Notes: generated by a model from the sequence alone, not told the origin. A DNA stretch of 64,000 bases from Allobosea caraganae (GCF_003351345.1 NZ_QQTO01000021.1:310001-374000), one strand, 5' to 3'. Positions 34,738 to 43,739 are shown, counted from the first letter of the stretch. Numbers and translations: made by a program.

Positions 34738-35379
34738 TCAGATCGTCTTGGCCGCGATGATCGTCACGGTCTCGCCGTCGATGGCGAAGGTGATGCCCAT
34801 GCCGGCGGCGCGGGCGACCATGCCGGTATAGAGCGGCTGGACGGCGTGGGCGTCGATCGTGCCGGTCTCCGACTGGCCGGCGATCAGATCCTCGACATGG
34901 GCCGGGATGCGGGCATGCGAGCCGGTGGCGGTGATGCTGAAATGGCCCTGCTCGCCCTCGACCGTGGTGCGCGAGACCAGCTTTCCGCCGCGCGGCACGG
35001 CCTGGGCCGCGAGCACGAGCAGGTTGAGCACGAGCTTGACCTGGTTCTTGGGCAGGAGGGCGCGCGGCGCCTCCCAGTCGAGCGAGAGCTTGTCGTCGTT
35101 GAGGAAGCCGTTGGCGACGTTGCCGGCATCGCCGAGGTCGATCATCGCGCCGGCCGAGCCGGCCGCGCCGAAGGCGAGGCGAGCGAATTGCAGGCGGGCG
35201 GAGGCGCTGCGCGCGCTCTTCTTGATCAGCTCCAGCGCGAAGTCGCGCATGGACGGATCGTCCTCCTCCAGGACCTCCAGCGCATTGACAACAGCGCCGA
35301 CCGGGCTGATCACATCATGGCAGACGCGGCTGCACAACAGCGCGGCCAGGTCGAGCGGCTCGAGCGAGATGGCGGTCAT
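34738..35379 (-). CDS. chpT: histidine phosphotransferase ChpT
   Basis: A 213-residue dimeric phosphotransfer protein that relays phosphoryl groups from CckA to CtrA and CpdR. The phosphorylated His21 is in LCSRVCHDVISPVGAVVNALEVL, the ChpT signature. The rest is a pseudo-histidine-kinase fold without the ATP motifs (FARLAFGAAGSAGAMIDLGDA, then KNQVKLVLNLLVLAAQAVPRGG). A long open frame continuing upstream is a shadow of cysQ. It is monocistronic, on the cheA strand, and divergent from cysQ. A GGTTAACC motif 90 bases upstream (about 35469) could be a CtrA half-site. Confidence 0.93.
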   Translation of the reverse strand: MTAISLEPLDLAALLCSRVCHDVISPVGAVVNALEVLEEDDPSMRDFALELIKKSARSASARLQFARLAFGAAGSAGAMIDLGDAGNVANGFLNDDKLSLDWEAPRALLPKNQVKLVLNLLVLAAQAVPRGGKLVSRTTVEGEQGHFSITATGSHARIPAHVEDLIAGQSETGTIDAHAVQPLYTGMVARAAGMGITFAIDGETVTIIAAKTI

Positions 35380-35508
35380 GGCACTTGTCCTGGGGTCGAT
35401 GTTTCGGGGCGCTCGCGGCATCCGGGCCGCCGTTGCGACAAGATATGGTGCGATCTTGGTTTGCATGTGGTTAACCGTATCCGGGCAGCCGGAAGGCGCA
35501 GGACAGCG

Positions 35509-36366
35509 ATGATCTCTCCCAACGACCCGCGTCTCGGCGATCGCAACGCCCTGGCGCTCCGACTGGCCGAGGCCGCGCGCCTCAGCGGCGCCGTGCTGCT
35601 CGCCATGCGCTCCGCCAGCGACGTGCGCGTGAAGGCGGACGGCTCGCCGGTCTGCTCGGCCGACATGGCGGCGGACCATACCGCCAAGCAAGCGCTGGTG
35701 CGGCTTCTGCCCGATTTCCCGGTGGTCAGCGAGGAGAGCGTCGAGGCGGTCGAGGCCGCTCCGGTCTTCATCCTGCTCGATCCGCTCGACGGCACGCGCG
35801 AGTTCCTCGCGGCGGGCGGGAGCTATTGCGTCGCGATCGCGATCATTCGCGAGGGGCGGCCGATTGCGGGCGCGATCGTGGCGCCCGAACTGGGCCGGCT
35901 CTGGTTCTCGGGCGAAGACGCCTTCAGCCAGCGCGTCGCGGCCGACGGCACGGCGCTGGGCGAGCCCGAGCGCATCGGCGTCAGATTGCCGCCGGAGGAC
36001 GGGCTGGTGACGCTGATCAGCCGCTTCCATGCCGATGCGCTGAGCGAGGGCGTGCTGAAGACGATGCCGGGGCACGAGCCGATGCCGATGTCCTCGGCGG
36101 TCAAGTTCGGCATCATCGCGGCCGGCGAGGCCGACCTGCACGTGCGCGGCGGGCCGACGATGGAATGGGACATCGCGGCGGGCGATGCGATCCTGACAGC
36201 GGCTGGCGGCGTCGTCAGGCTGCTCGACGGGCAATTGCCGCGCTATGGCCGGCCGGGCGGCGATTTCCGCAATCCGCCCTTCGTCGCCGCCAGCAGCGAG
36301 GCGCTGGCCCAGCGCGCCATCGCTGCCGCGAACACCTTGCCCGCGAATAGCCTGCCGCGCAGTTGA
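35509..36366 (+). CDS. cysQ: 3'(2'),5'-bisphosphate nucleotidase CysQ
   Basis: A 285-residue metal-dependent phosphatase of the inositol monophosphatase superfamily. Metal ligands are seen in VVSEES (about 72-77), DPLDGTREF (91-99) and WDIAAGDAIL (about 222-231), the standard IMPase triad. It hydrolyses PAP/PAPS to AMP or APS and so clears the by-product of sulfate activation. SuhB-type inositol phosphatases are the alternative, but the DGTREF variant favours CysQ. Its stop is directly adjacent to the convergent YHS-protein stop. Confidence 0.9.
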   Translation: MISPNDPRLGDRNALALRLAEAARLSGAVLLAMRSASDVRVKADGSPVCSADMAADHTAKQALVRLLPDFPVVSEESVEAVEAAPVFILLDPLDGTREFLAAGGSYCVAIAIIREGRPIAGAIVAPELGRLWFSGEDAFSQRVAADGTALGEPERIGVRLPPEDGLVTLISRFHADALSEGVLKTMPGHEPMPMSSAVKFGIIAAGEADLHVRGGPTMEWDIAAGDAILTAAGGVVRLLDGQLPRYGRPGGDFRNPPFVAASSEALAQRAIAAANTLPANSLPRS

Positions 36367-36885
36367 TCAGCGCGCGATCTGGCGGCTGACCTCGGGCCAG
36401 CTCGCCTCGGCCGATGCCAGCAGCCCAGTCTCCGCCATGAAGCGGCCGCGGCTTGCCTCGCTGCGGAACAGGAACAGGCGCGAGCCGACAATGGCGAAGC
36501 GGCCGGGATCGCTCTCGACTGCGCGGCCCTCGCTCACCGCGAGCGGGTCGAAGCCGGCGAAGGCGGGCTCGTAGGCCTCGGGCGCATCGCGGAAGGCCTC
36601 GCGATTGGCCGCCGTGGCGAAGCGCCAGACATAGCCCTGATAGCTCAGCTCATAATCCGGGCGGCCGGCGACGGCGCGGCCCTCCGCCTGATAGGCCACG
36701 GGGTCATAACCGCGCAGCGCCAGGCCCGAGCGGGTGTCGCGCTGCATCTCCTCGCCGAGCGCAGGCAGTTCGGGCAGGCCGGCGGGCAGCGCCGCCGGCT
36801 GGGCGAAAGCCGGCTGAAGCACGAGCATCAGCGCGAAGCCGCCAACCGCGATCGAAATCCAGCGTTGCCATGTTACGGCCTTCAT
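36367..36885 (-). CDS. secreted YHS-domain protein
   Basis: A 172-residue protein with a signal peptide (1-28, cut after AFAQ). A YHS domain at about 58-105 contains LALRGYDPVAYQAEGRAVAGRPDYELSYQGYVWRFATAANREAF, the usual YHS metal-associated fold. A second similar segment follows at about 107-150 (GFDPLAVSEGRAVESDPGRFAIVGSRLFLFRSEASRGRF), so the domain appears to be duplicated in a degenerate form. Periplasmic location is inferred. YHS proteins often bind metals, but the ligands are not obvious here. It has a convergent neighbour, cysQ. Confidence 0.8.
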   Translation of the reverse strand: MKAVTWQRWISIAVGGFALMLVLQPAFAQPAALPAGLPELPALGEEMQRDTRSGLALRGYDPVAYQAEGRAVAGRPDYELSYQGYVWRFATAANREAFRDAPEAYEPAFAGFDPLAVSEGRAVESDPGRFAIVGSRLFLFRSEASRGRFMAETGLLASAEASWPEVSRQIAR

Positions 36886-36924
36886 CGCGGCAAATCCTTG
36901 ATCGCAGGAGAGTTTCGGGCCGCT

Positions 36925-37052
36925 AGAGCAGGATGCGAAAAGTGGGGACCGGTTTTTCGCATCGATCCTGCTCTAACTCTTTGATGAGAGATGGATTCAG
37001 ACTTCAGACGGGATCACCCCTGTGATCCCATCTGAAGTCTGAATCCATCTCT
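36925..37052. repeat. composite element with a 31-bp near-perfect hairpin
   Basis: First part (36925-36974): AGAGCAGGATGCGAAAAG / TTTTTCGCATCGATCCTGCTCT. Second part: 31-base arms at 36987-37017 and 37022-37052 with a 4-base loop and a single mismatch (C against T), starting AGAGATGGATTCAGAC. It is the main content of the 314-base gap between the YHS gene and the EipA-like gene. The remainder (37053-37199) may hold the latter's promoter. Confidence 0.85.
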
Positions 37053-37199
37053 AGCGCGGCTGCGTAAATCTTCACGGGTTGGATACTCTTGGGGCGTATC
37101 AAACTGGTTACCGAACTATCGCGCATTTGTGCGATTCCCGCGCCCGCCGCGCGTTTTTGGGGAAAAGCCCCATGTCGCGCCCAGCCCGGAGTTGATCCT

Positions 37200-37775
37200 A
37201 TGAACCTTTCACGCCGCAGCTTCCTCGTCGGCAGCGTCTCGCTCGCGAGCATGAGCGTCAGCAACCTTTCGGTTGCAGCCCAGGGGGGGCCGCGCCCCTT
37301 CTCGCAGAACGAGCTGGTATCCTCGGGCCACCAGTTCTTCGGCAACGTCTCGCGCGGGCTGGCGCTCGCGGTCGAAGAGGCCGTCAAGCGCTGGGGCGAG
37401 CCCAATGGCTACGTGCTCGGCCAGGAGGCGTCCGGCGCCTTCGTCGGCGGCCTACGCTATGGCGAGGGCACGCTGTTCACCCGCAATGCCGGCGACCGCA
37501 AGGTGTTCTGGCAGGGGCCCTCGGTCGGCTTCGACTTCGGCGGCGAGGGCGCGCGCACGATGATGCTGGCCTATAACCTGCCGAGCGTGAGCGCGCTCTA
37601 CCAGCGCTTCGTCGGCATCGACGGCTCGGCCTATTTCGTCGGCGGCTTCGGCTTCACCGCCCTGGCGGCCGAGGGCGTCATGCTGGTGCCGATCCGCACC
37701 GGCCTCGGCTGGCGGCTCGGCGTCAACCTCGGCTACCTGAAATTCACGCCGCAGGCGACCTGGAACCCATTCTAA
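37200..37775 (+). CDS. periplasmic DUF1134 protein, EipA-like
   Basis: A 191-residue exported protein. A twin-arginine-like signal MNLSRRSFLVGSVSLASMSVSNLSVAAQ (1-28) is followed by the DUF1134 beta-barrel core: FSQNELVSSGHQFFGNVSRGLALAVEEAVKRWGEPNGYVLGQE, then GGLRYGEGTLF and WQGPSVGFDFGGEGARTMMLAYNL. As I recall, Brucella EipA is a DUF1134 periplasmic protein needed for envelope integrity and regulated by CtrA. GGAG precedes the ATG by 9 bases. A clear CtrA box is not visible in the 150 bases upstream. It is flanked by a long hairpin upstream and a coiled-coil gene downstream. Confidence 0.85.
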   Translation: MNLSRRSFLVGSVSLASMSVSNLSVAAQGGPRPFSQNELVSSGHQFFGNVSRGLALAVEEAVKRWGEPNGYVLGQEASGAFVGGLRYGEGTLFTRNAGDRKVFWQGPSVGFDFGGEGARTMMLAYNLPSVSALYQRFVGIDGSAYFVGGFGFTALAAEGVMLVPIRTGLGWRLGVNLGYLKFTPQATWNPF

Positions 37776-37901
37776 AGAGCCTGTTTCAGAGACTTGGAAC
37801 TCGGCTCTAGAACGCTTAGATACACGGCGTTTACTAGCCATGACGGGGCGGTCATGGCAGGTTTCCCTGCCTGAACCGCTTTTCGACTGGAGCCCGATGC
37901 C

Positions 37902-39164
37902 TTGATCGAAGCCGTCATGCTCGTTGTGCTCGGCTTTCTGTCGGCCAGCCTGATGGCGCTGGCGGCCTTGCCGGCGCTTGCCCGGCGGGCCGACAGGCTG
38001 GCGCGCAGGCGGGCGGAGGCGGCCTTTCCGCTTTCGCTGGCCGAGATCGCCGCCGATCGCGACCATTTGCGCGCCGAGCTCGCCGTGCAGGCGCGCGCGC
38101 TCGAGCAGAAGGCCGATAGCGGATTTGCCGCCAAGGCCGGCGCGATGGGTGAGGTCGGCCGCCGCGACATGACCATCGGCCGGCTGGAGCGCGAGCTCGG
38201 CGAGCGCAACACGCGGATAGCAGGGCTCGAAACCGACCTGTCTTCGACGCGCACGGACCTGGCTGGCACGCGCGACGCACTCACCAAGGAAACCGCCGCC
38301 CATGCCGGCACGGCGACGGCGCTGGAAGGCCGGGTGAACGACCTCGCGGCGCTCGAACGCAATCTCGCCGAGGTGCGCTCGGCCTTGAGCGGCACCGGCT
38401 CGGATCTCGACGCCCGCACCAACGAGCTCTCGGAAACGCGCAACACCCTGGGGCGCATCGAGTCCGTGCTGGCGGAGCGCGAGAAGGAACTGGCGCAGCT
38501 GCGCCGCGAGCATGATGGGATCAAGGTCGCGCAGGTCGAGAGCCGCACCCAGATCCTCGTGCTCGAAGGCAAGGGCGGCGATCTCGCCGACAAGCTCGCC
38601 GCCAAGGAGCGCGCCTATGACGAGACGGCGGCGGCGCTGAAGGCGATGATCGTCGACCGCGACAGCGAGCGCCTGCGCGCCGATGCGCTCAATGCCCGCG
38701 CTGCCGAGGCGGAGGCCGGGCTTGCCGCAGCATCGGCTCGTAGCAGCGAGGCGGCGGCCGAGATCGTGCGCCTGGAGGCGGCGATCAAGCAGCAGGACAA
38801 GGCGCGCGACGTCGAGGAGCAGGACAGGCTGGCGCTCGCCACGGAGCTGACGCAGGTCAAGGCTACGGGCGAGGCCGAGCGCCAGCGCCTGAAGGAGGAG
38901 GCTGCGCAGATGCACGAGGATCTTCGCGAGCGCGAGGGACGGCTCGAGACCGTCCATGCCGAGGTGCAGACGCTGAAGGGCGCGCTGGCGCAGGTGCGGG
39001 CCGATCTCGCCCGCTCGAAGCGCGAGCTGTCGCAACTGCGCAAGCAGGAGCGTGGTGGCGGCGAGGCCGGTTCGCAGAACGACAACGCCGCGCTGCGCCA
39101 GGAGATCGTCAAGATCGCCGAGCGGCTGATGACCATGCCGCCGAAGCAGGAAGCGGCGGAGTAG
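37902..39164 (+). CDS. membrane-anchored coiled-coil protein of unknown function
   Basis: A 420-residue protein. An N-terminal hydrophobic segment MLVVLGFLSASLMALAALPAL (about 6-26) is followed by an Arg-rich stop-transfer stretch and then nearly 380 residues of heptad-rich alpha-helix (for example RLERELGERNTRIAGLETDLSSTRTDLAGTRDAL). The C-terminal segment KIAERLMTMPPKQEAAE is short and non-helical. A TTG start is favoured by a GGAG ribosome site 8 bases upstream (ATG at 37917 is the alternative). The architecture suggests an inner-membrane scaffold reaching into the cytoplasm. There is no recognised family beyond conserved hypothetical. Confidence 0.82.
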   Translation: MIEAVMLVVLGFLSASLMALAALPALARRADRLARRRAEAAFPLSLAEIAADRDHLRAELAVQARALEQKADSGFAAKAGAMGEVGRRDMTIGRLERELGERNTRIAGLETDLSSTRTDLAGTRDALTKETAAHAGTATALEGRVNDLAALERNLAEVRSALSGTGSDLDARTNELSETRNTLGRIESVLAEREKELAQLRREHDGIKVAQVESRTQILVLEGKGGDLADKLAAKERAYDETAAALKAMIVDRDSERLRADALNARAAEAEAGLAAASARSSEAAAEIVRLEAAIKQQDKARDVEEQDRLALATELTQVKATGEAERQRLKEEAAQMHEDLREREGRLETVHAEVQTLKGALAQVRADLARSKRELSQLRKQERGGGEAGSQNDNAALRQEIVKIAERLMTMPPKQEAAE

Positions 39165-39181
39165 TTCCCCGTTACACCTGA

Positions 39182-39320
39182 GCCCTCATCCTGAGGAGCC
39201 GCCCCCGGGTCCGGCCTTTGGCCGGCCCGAGGACAGGCTCCGCGGCGTCTCGAAGGATGGTTCAGTGCGCTCTGGAGCATCCTTCGAGACGCGCCTGCGG
39301 CGCTCCTCAGGATGAGGGCT
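39182..39320. repeat. CCCTCATCCTGAGGAGC palindromic repeat
   Basis: A 139-bp imperfect palindrome with outer arms CCTCATCCTGAGGAGC / GCTCCTCAGGATGAGG and an inner CGTCTCGAAGGATG / CATCCTTCGAGACG stem. Such elements are common in Rhizobiales intergenic DNA. It occupies the gap between the coiled-coil and sugar-kinase genes. Confidence 0.8.
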
Positions 39321-39420
39321 GAGATAGCAGGCGAAAACCGCTTCGCACTTTCGCGCCTGATGTTCTAGGAAGGCCCGTCGGCTTGAGCCGCGCCTTGCCC
39401 GCCCGAGATGGTTCCTTCCC

Positions 39421-40368
39421 GTGACTGACACGACAATCGACATCCTCTGCATCGGCGAACCGCTGGGCGAATTCAACGCGACGCGCGGCGAAGCGGGCTC
39501 GTTCCTGTTCGGCCTGGGTGGCGATACCTCCAACTGCGCCATCGCGGCGGCACGCCAGGGCGCGAAGGTCGCCTATGCCGGCGCGCTCGGCGATGACAGC
39601 CCCGGCCGCAGCTTCCGCGACGCCTGGAAGCAGGAGGGCGTCGATGACCGCTTCGTCGCGACGCATCCGACCGCGCCGACCGGGCTCTATTTCGTCGATC
39701 ACGGGCCGCAGGGCCATGTCTTCTCCTATTTGCGCGCGGGCTCGGCCGCGAGCCTCTACGGGCCGCGCGATTTGCCGCGCGACCTGATCGGCAAGGTCAA
39801 GGTCGTGCAGGCCTCTGGCATCAGCCAGGCGATCTCGGCGAGCGCCTGCGACGCGGTGTTCGAGGCCTTCGCGCTGGCGCGCTCGCAGGGCGTGCTCACC
39901 GCCTACGACACCAACCTGCGCCTCAAGCTCTGGCCGCTGACCCGGGCCCGCGCGATCATCCACGCCGCCTGCGCCATGGCCGATATCGTGCTGCCGGGGC
40001 TCGACGACGCGACCCAGCTCACCGGGCTGAGCGAGCCCGACGCGATCGTCGACTACTATCTCGGCCTCGGCGCCAAGGTGGTGGCGCTGACGCTCGGCCA
40101 TGAGGGCTCGCTGGTGGCGACGCCTGACCGGCGCGAACGCTTCGTGCCGATCAAGGTCGACGCCATCGACGCGACCGGGGCGGGCGATTGCTATGACGGC
40201 GCGCTGCTGGCGGAGTTCATCCGCACCGGCGATGCCTTCACGGCGGCGGCCTATGCCAATGTCGCGGCGGCGCTCTCGACGCAGGGCTATGGCGCGGTCG
40301 CGCCGCTGCCGCGACGGGCGGATGTCGAGGCGCGGATGGCGCAAGAGGCCGAGGCTGCCAGCCGATGA
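39421..40368 (+). CDS. PfkB-family sugar kinase, KdgK-like
   Basis: A 315-residue ribokinase-family kinase. The N-terminal substrate segment GGDTSNCAIAAARQGAKVAYAGALGDDSPGR (about 34-64) and the C-terminal catalytic DATGAGDCYDGALLAEF motif (about 247-263, base Asp in GAGD) are both intact. The pattern and the VQASGISQAIS and AYDTNLRLKLW segments are most like 2-keto-3-deoxygluconate kinase. GTG is the start. It is coupled to the next HAD gene by a 4-base overlap (ATGA). Confidence 0.85.
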   Translation: MTDTTIDILCIGEPLGEFNATRGEAGSFLFGLGGDTSNCAIAAARQGAKVAYAGALGDDSPGRSFRDAWKQEGVDDRFVATHPTAPTGLYFVDHGPQGHVFSYLRAGSAASLYGPRDLPRDLIGKVKVVQASGISQAISASACDAVFEAFALARSQGVLTAYDTNLRLKLWPLTRARAIIHAACAMADIVLPGLDDATQLTGLSEPDAIVDYYLGLGAKVVALTLGHEGSLVATPDRRERFVPIKVDAIDATGAGDCYDGALLAEFIRTGDAFTAAAYANVAAALSTQGYGAVAPLPRRADVEARMAQEAEAASR

Positions 40369-41225
40369 ACGTTCCCATTCTGGATGAGGCGGGAGAGCTT
40401 TTCTCCCGCTACGACCTGCTGATCAGCGATGTCTGGGGCGTGGTTCATGACGGCGTGCTGGCGCTCGACCCGGCTTGCGCGGCGCTGACCCGCTTCCGGC
40501 AGGGTGGCGGCGCTGTCGTGCTGCTCTCGAACGCGCCCGGACCCTCCGAGCAGGTCGCCGGCGTGATCGACGGCAAGCGCGTGCCGCGCACGGCCTGGGA
40601 CAGGCTGGTGACCTCGGGCGACGTGACGAAGGCGCTGATCGCCGAGAGCGACGCGCGCAAGATCTACCATATCGGCGAGAAGGCTGATCGCGCCGTCTTC
40701 AAGGGGCTCGATGTCGAACTCGTCGGCGAGGACGAGGCTGAGCTCGTCGTCGCGACCGAGCTGAACGACTACCGCCGCGAGGTGCCGGAGGATTATCGCC
40801 CGCTGCTGACGCGGCTGGCGGCGCGCAAGCTGCCCTTCATCTGCGGCAATCCCGACCTCGTCGTCCATGTCGGCCATGACCTGCTGCCTTGCGCCGGCGC
40901 GCTGGCGACGTTGTACGAGGAGCTGGGTGGCATCGTCGCCTGGGCCGGCAAACCGCATCGACCTGCCTACGACCTGGCGCTGGCTGCTGCCCGCGAGGCG
41001 CGGGGCGGGCGCGAGATCGATCCGGAGAAGGTATTGGTCATTGGCGACGCCGTGCGCACCGATCTCGCCGGCGCCAGGATGATGGGCTTCGACAGCCTGT
41101 TCGTCGCCGGCGGCATCCATCGCGAGGAGACGATCGTCGGCGGCAAGGTCGATCCCGCCGGCATCGCGAGGGTGCTGGCTGGGCAGCCGGCGATCCCAGT
41201 CGCGGCGATGGCGGCGCTGGCCTGA
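40365..41225 (+). CDS. HAD-superfamily hydrolase, TIGR01459 type
   Basis: A 286-residue class IIA HAD phosphatase. Motif I LLISDVWGVVHDG (about 18-30) has the nucleophile and acid Asp/Trp positions typical of this subgroup, with Trp where most HADs have Asp. Motif II is VVLLSNAPGPSEQV, and motifs III/IV are PHRPAYDLAL (Lys) and VLVIGDAVRTDLAGARMMG. The substrate is unknown. It overlaps the sugar kinase by 4 bases, which suggests sugar phosphate turnover, but this is inference. Confidence 0.87.
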   Translation: MNVPILDEAGELFSRYDLLISDVWGVVHDGVLALDPACAALTRFRQGGGAVVLLSNAPGPSEQVAGVIDGKRVPRTAWDRLVTSGDVTKALIAESDARKIYHIGEKADRAVFKGLDVELVGEDEAELVVATELNDYRREVPEDYRPLLTRLAARKLPFICGNPDLVVHVGHDLLPCAGALATLYEELGGIVAWAGKPHRPAYDLALAAAREARGGREIDPEKVLVIGDAVRTDLAGARMMGFDSLFVAGGIHREETIVGGKVDPAGIARVLAGQPAIPVAAMAALA

Positions 41226-41233
41226 GTCCTTGC

Positions 41234-41317
41234 CGTCATTGCGAGCGAAGCGAAGCAATCCAGGGGGACTGGGCGAGCGAGACCCCCTGGATTGCTTCGC
41301 TTCGCTCGCAATGACGG
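41234..41317. repeat. CATTGCGAGCGAAGCGAAGCAA palindrome
   Basis: An 84-bp palindrome with arms GTCATTGCGAGCGAAGCG / CGCTTCGCTCGCAATGAC. It pairs with a second copy at 57570. It separates the HAD gene from the convergent membrane-protein gene. Confidence 0.85.
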
Positions 41318-41344
41318 GGTGGTTCCCAGCAAGGCCGGTTTGGC

Positions 41345-43708
41345 TCAAACCGGCGGCTTGTAGCGCGCCATCACCAGCTTGCCGATATCGGCGTAGAGCC
41401 CCTCGAAGGGCCGGAAGACGAAGCGGATGGTCGAGCGGCCGGGCGGGACCGCGACGGCGCGGAACAGCACGTTGGCCCGCAGCAGTTCGGCCGGCTTGCC
41501 GTTGACCTCGACCTGCCACCAATGGTGCCAGACGTCATTGAGCACGACGAAGCCGCCGCGCGGCGCCTCGGCTGCAAGCGAGACCTCGGTCGTGCCGTAA
41601 TCGACGATCTTCACCGAACCGGCCTGGTCAGGCCCCGCCGGCAGCGGCGGGAGATCGCGCTCCAGCAGCACCGTCCTGCGCGGGTCGAAGCTCGCAGGCC
41701 ATTGGCCGCTATCGAGGATCGCGCCGAAATCAGCCTTCTGCGCCTGCGTCACCAGGAGCACGCGCGGCAGGGCGCGCGGGTTCTCGTAGACATAGGCGTC
41801 GGCGGTGCGGGCGATCTGGACGAGGTCGCCGGGCTTCAGGCTCTTGTCGATCTGCTCGGCCGGGACGCCGGTCGCGATGAAGCGCAGGCCGAGCATGTCG
41901 GCGAGCAGCGAGCGATAGCCCGGCATCAGGGCCGAGAACGTGCGCTGGTCGGGAAGGGCGACATGGTCGCCGGCCCCGGTCGCCTTGCTGTAGAGGCCGA
42001 GCCGCAGCGGGTTGTAACCCAGCGTGTTGTCGAGCTCGTGGACGAGGCTGGCATTGGGCCAGTCGAAGCCGAGGCCGGCGAGCTCGATGCGGTCGCGCCG
42101 GTCGGGCGCGGCGGTGCGGGCGGTCTCGCGCTTGAGCAGGGCGATGGTCTCGTTCTTGCTGTCGGCCCGCAGCATCTCGAAATTCGTCGAGGGCAGGGCG
42201 GTGGACTCGCTCGGGCCGTTATTGGCCGAGAGGTCGACGACCAGCATCGCCGCCAGCACGATTGCCGCGGCGATGGTCGCGCCCCGGAGCGCAAAGCCGC
42301 GCGCCGCGACCAGCGCGCCCATTGCCAGCACGGCGCAGAGCAGGGCGGTGGCGACCGGGACGATCGCAAGCTGGAGCCGCCCCACGGTGTGGGCCAGCCA
42401 AAGGGCGAGCGCGAGCGCGCCGAGCAGCAGCGCGGCTTCGACCAGCTTCTGCCAGACGCTGCCGCGCGGGGCAGTGTCGGTCATGACGAGATGAGTGAGG
42501 TAGCCGCCGAGGATCGCCAGCAGCGCGCCGAGGATGAAGAGCGCATCGGCCGGGCGGCGATAGAAATCGGCGCCCGGCAGGTGGAACAGCAGCTGGAAGG
42601 CGGGCGTGTAGCGGCCGAGCGCATAGAGCAGCACGAGGACAGCGGCGATGGTCAGCGCCACGATCTCGCGCCGGAACAGCGCGCCGCGCACCAGCCCGAT
42701 CGTCAAGATCAGCAGCATCGGCAGCAGGCCGAGATAGAGCTGGCCCATGTTGCGGGCGAGGAAGAGGTCGAGCGGGCCGAAGCGCTGCTCCCAGGCCGGG
42801 CTCGGCGCGCCCCAGAAATTGTCGAGCGGGCCGCTGGCGCCGTAGAGGTTGGCGATCAGCCCCGTGAGCAGCGAGGCCGGGTGCAGCGAGCCTTTCTCGG
42901 CGCCGAGCAGGTCGATCACCGGGCGGTTCGATTCCTGCGCCAGGAAAAGGGTGAGCAGGATCGGCACGGTGGCGACCAGGATCGCGCCGAGCGTGCCGGC
43001 GATCAGCGGGCCGAGGCTGCGCAGCAGCGCCCGCAGCGGCTGCTCCGCCATGGCGATGGCGGCAATGGTCAGGCCGGCCAGCACGTAGACGCCGAGCAGC
43101 GCGACCTGATCGCGGCCGAGCACCATGAAGCCGGCGGCGAGGCCGGAGCAGAAGCCGTAGACCAGCGAGCGCCGCTCCAGCGCGCGCGACAGCAGGAGCA
43201 ATGTCACGGCGAAATAGCCGAGGCTGAGGATCTGGCCGACATGCTGGATGCGCCAGGCCGCCGAGGCGCCGAAGGCGAAGCAGAGCGCTGCGACGACCGC
43301 GCCGGCCGGGTGCCAGTTGCGGTCCCGGAACAGCAGGACGATGGCAAACGCGCCGACCAGCAGCGTGCCGAGCACGGTGCCATCGCTCCAGCGGAAGCTC
43401 GGCGCCGGGTTCAGCGCCGCGATCAGCGCGAAGGGCGGCGAGAAGATCAGCGATTGCGGATCGGCGACCTGCGGCGAGCCGGCGAAGACATAGGGCGTCC
43501 AGAACGGCGACAGGCTGCGATGCCAGGCCGTCGCGAGGAATTGTAGCTGTGGATAGAAATGCGCTTTCGCGTCCCAGGGGATGGTGACGATACCGGAGAG
43601 CCAGGGCCAGGACAGCGCGAACCAGGCGCAGAACACGATGAAAAACACGCTGGCGAGCGGCCAGCGCGGCGTTTGCGGCGGGGAATCTGTCTGATCGGGC
43701 TCGGACAT
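41345..43708 (-). CDS. YfhO-like polytopic membrane protein
   Basis: A 787-residue protein with about a dozen predicted helices, starting with a hydrophobic N terminus (LASVFFIVFCAWFALSWPWL, about 18-37). A long extracytoplasmic C-terminal region ends with a beta-rich segment (VLNDVWHHWWQVEVNGKPAELLRANVLFRAVAVPPGRSTIRFVFRP). This resembles YfhO/bacterial membrane glycosyltransferase-type (GT-C) proteins with a periplasmic sugar-binding-like tail. The specific role is unknown. ATG 43708 is preferred to GTG 43711. It is convergent with the HAD gene and lies 31 bases after the ribA stop on the same strand, so it may be in one unit with ribA. Confidence 0.78.
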   Translation of the reverse strand: MSEPDQTDSPPQTPRWPLASVFFIVFCAWFALSWPWLSGIVTIPWDAKAHFYPQLQFLATAWHRSLSPFWTPYVFAGSPQVADPQSLIFSPPFALIAALNPAPSFRWSDGTVLGTLLVGAFAIVLLFRDRNWHPAGAVVAALCFAFGASAAWRIQHVGQILSLGYFAVTLLLLSRALERRSLVYGFCSGLAAGFMVLGRDQVALLGVYVLAGLTIAAIAMAEQPLRALLRSLGPLIAGTLGAILVATVPILLTLFLAQESNRPVIDLLGAEKGSLHPASLLTGLIANLYGASGPLDNFWGAPSPAWEQRFGPLDLFLARNMGQLYLGLLPMLLILTIGLVRGALFRREIVALTIAAVLVLLYALGRYTPAFQLLFHLPGADFYRRPADALFILGALLAILGGYLTHLVMTDTAPRGSVWQKLVEAALLLGALALALWLAHTVGRLQLAIVPVATALLCAVLAMGALVAARGFALRGATIAAAIVLAAMLVVDLSANNGPSESTALPSTNFEMLRADSKNETIALLKRETARTAAPDRRDRIELAGLGFDWPNASLVHELDNTLGYNPLRLGLYSKATGAGDHVALPDQRTFSALMPGYRSLLADMLGLRFIATGVPAEQIDKSLKPGDLVQIARTADAYVYENPRALPRVLLVTQAQKADFGAILDSGQWPASFDPRRTVLLERDLPPLPAGPDQAGSVKIVDYGTTEVSLAAEAPRGGFVVLNDVWHHWWQVEVNGKPAELLRANVLFRAVAVPPGRSTIRFVFRPFEGLYADIGKLVMARYKPPV

Positions 43709-43739
43709 CACATCGGTCTGCCCGAAGCCGGACTAGCGA

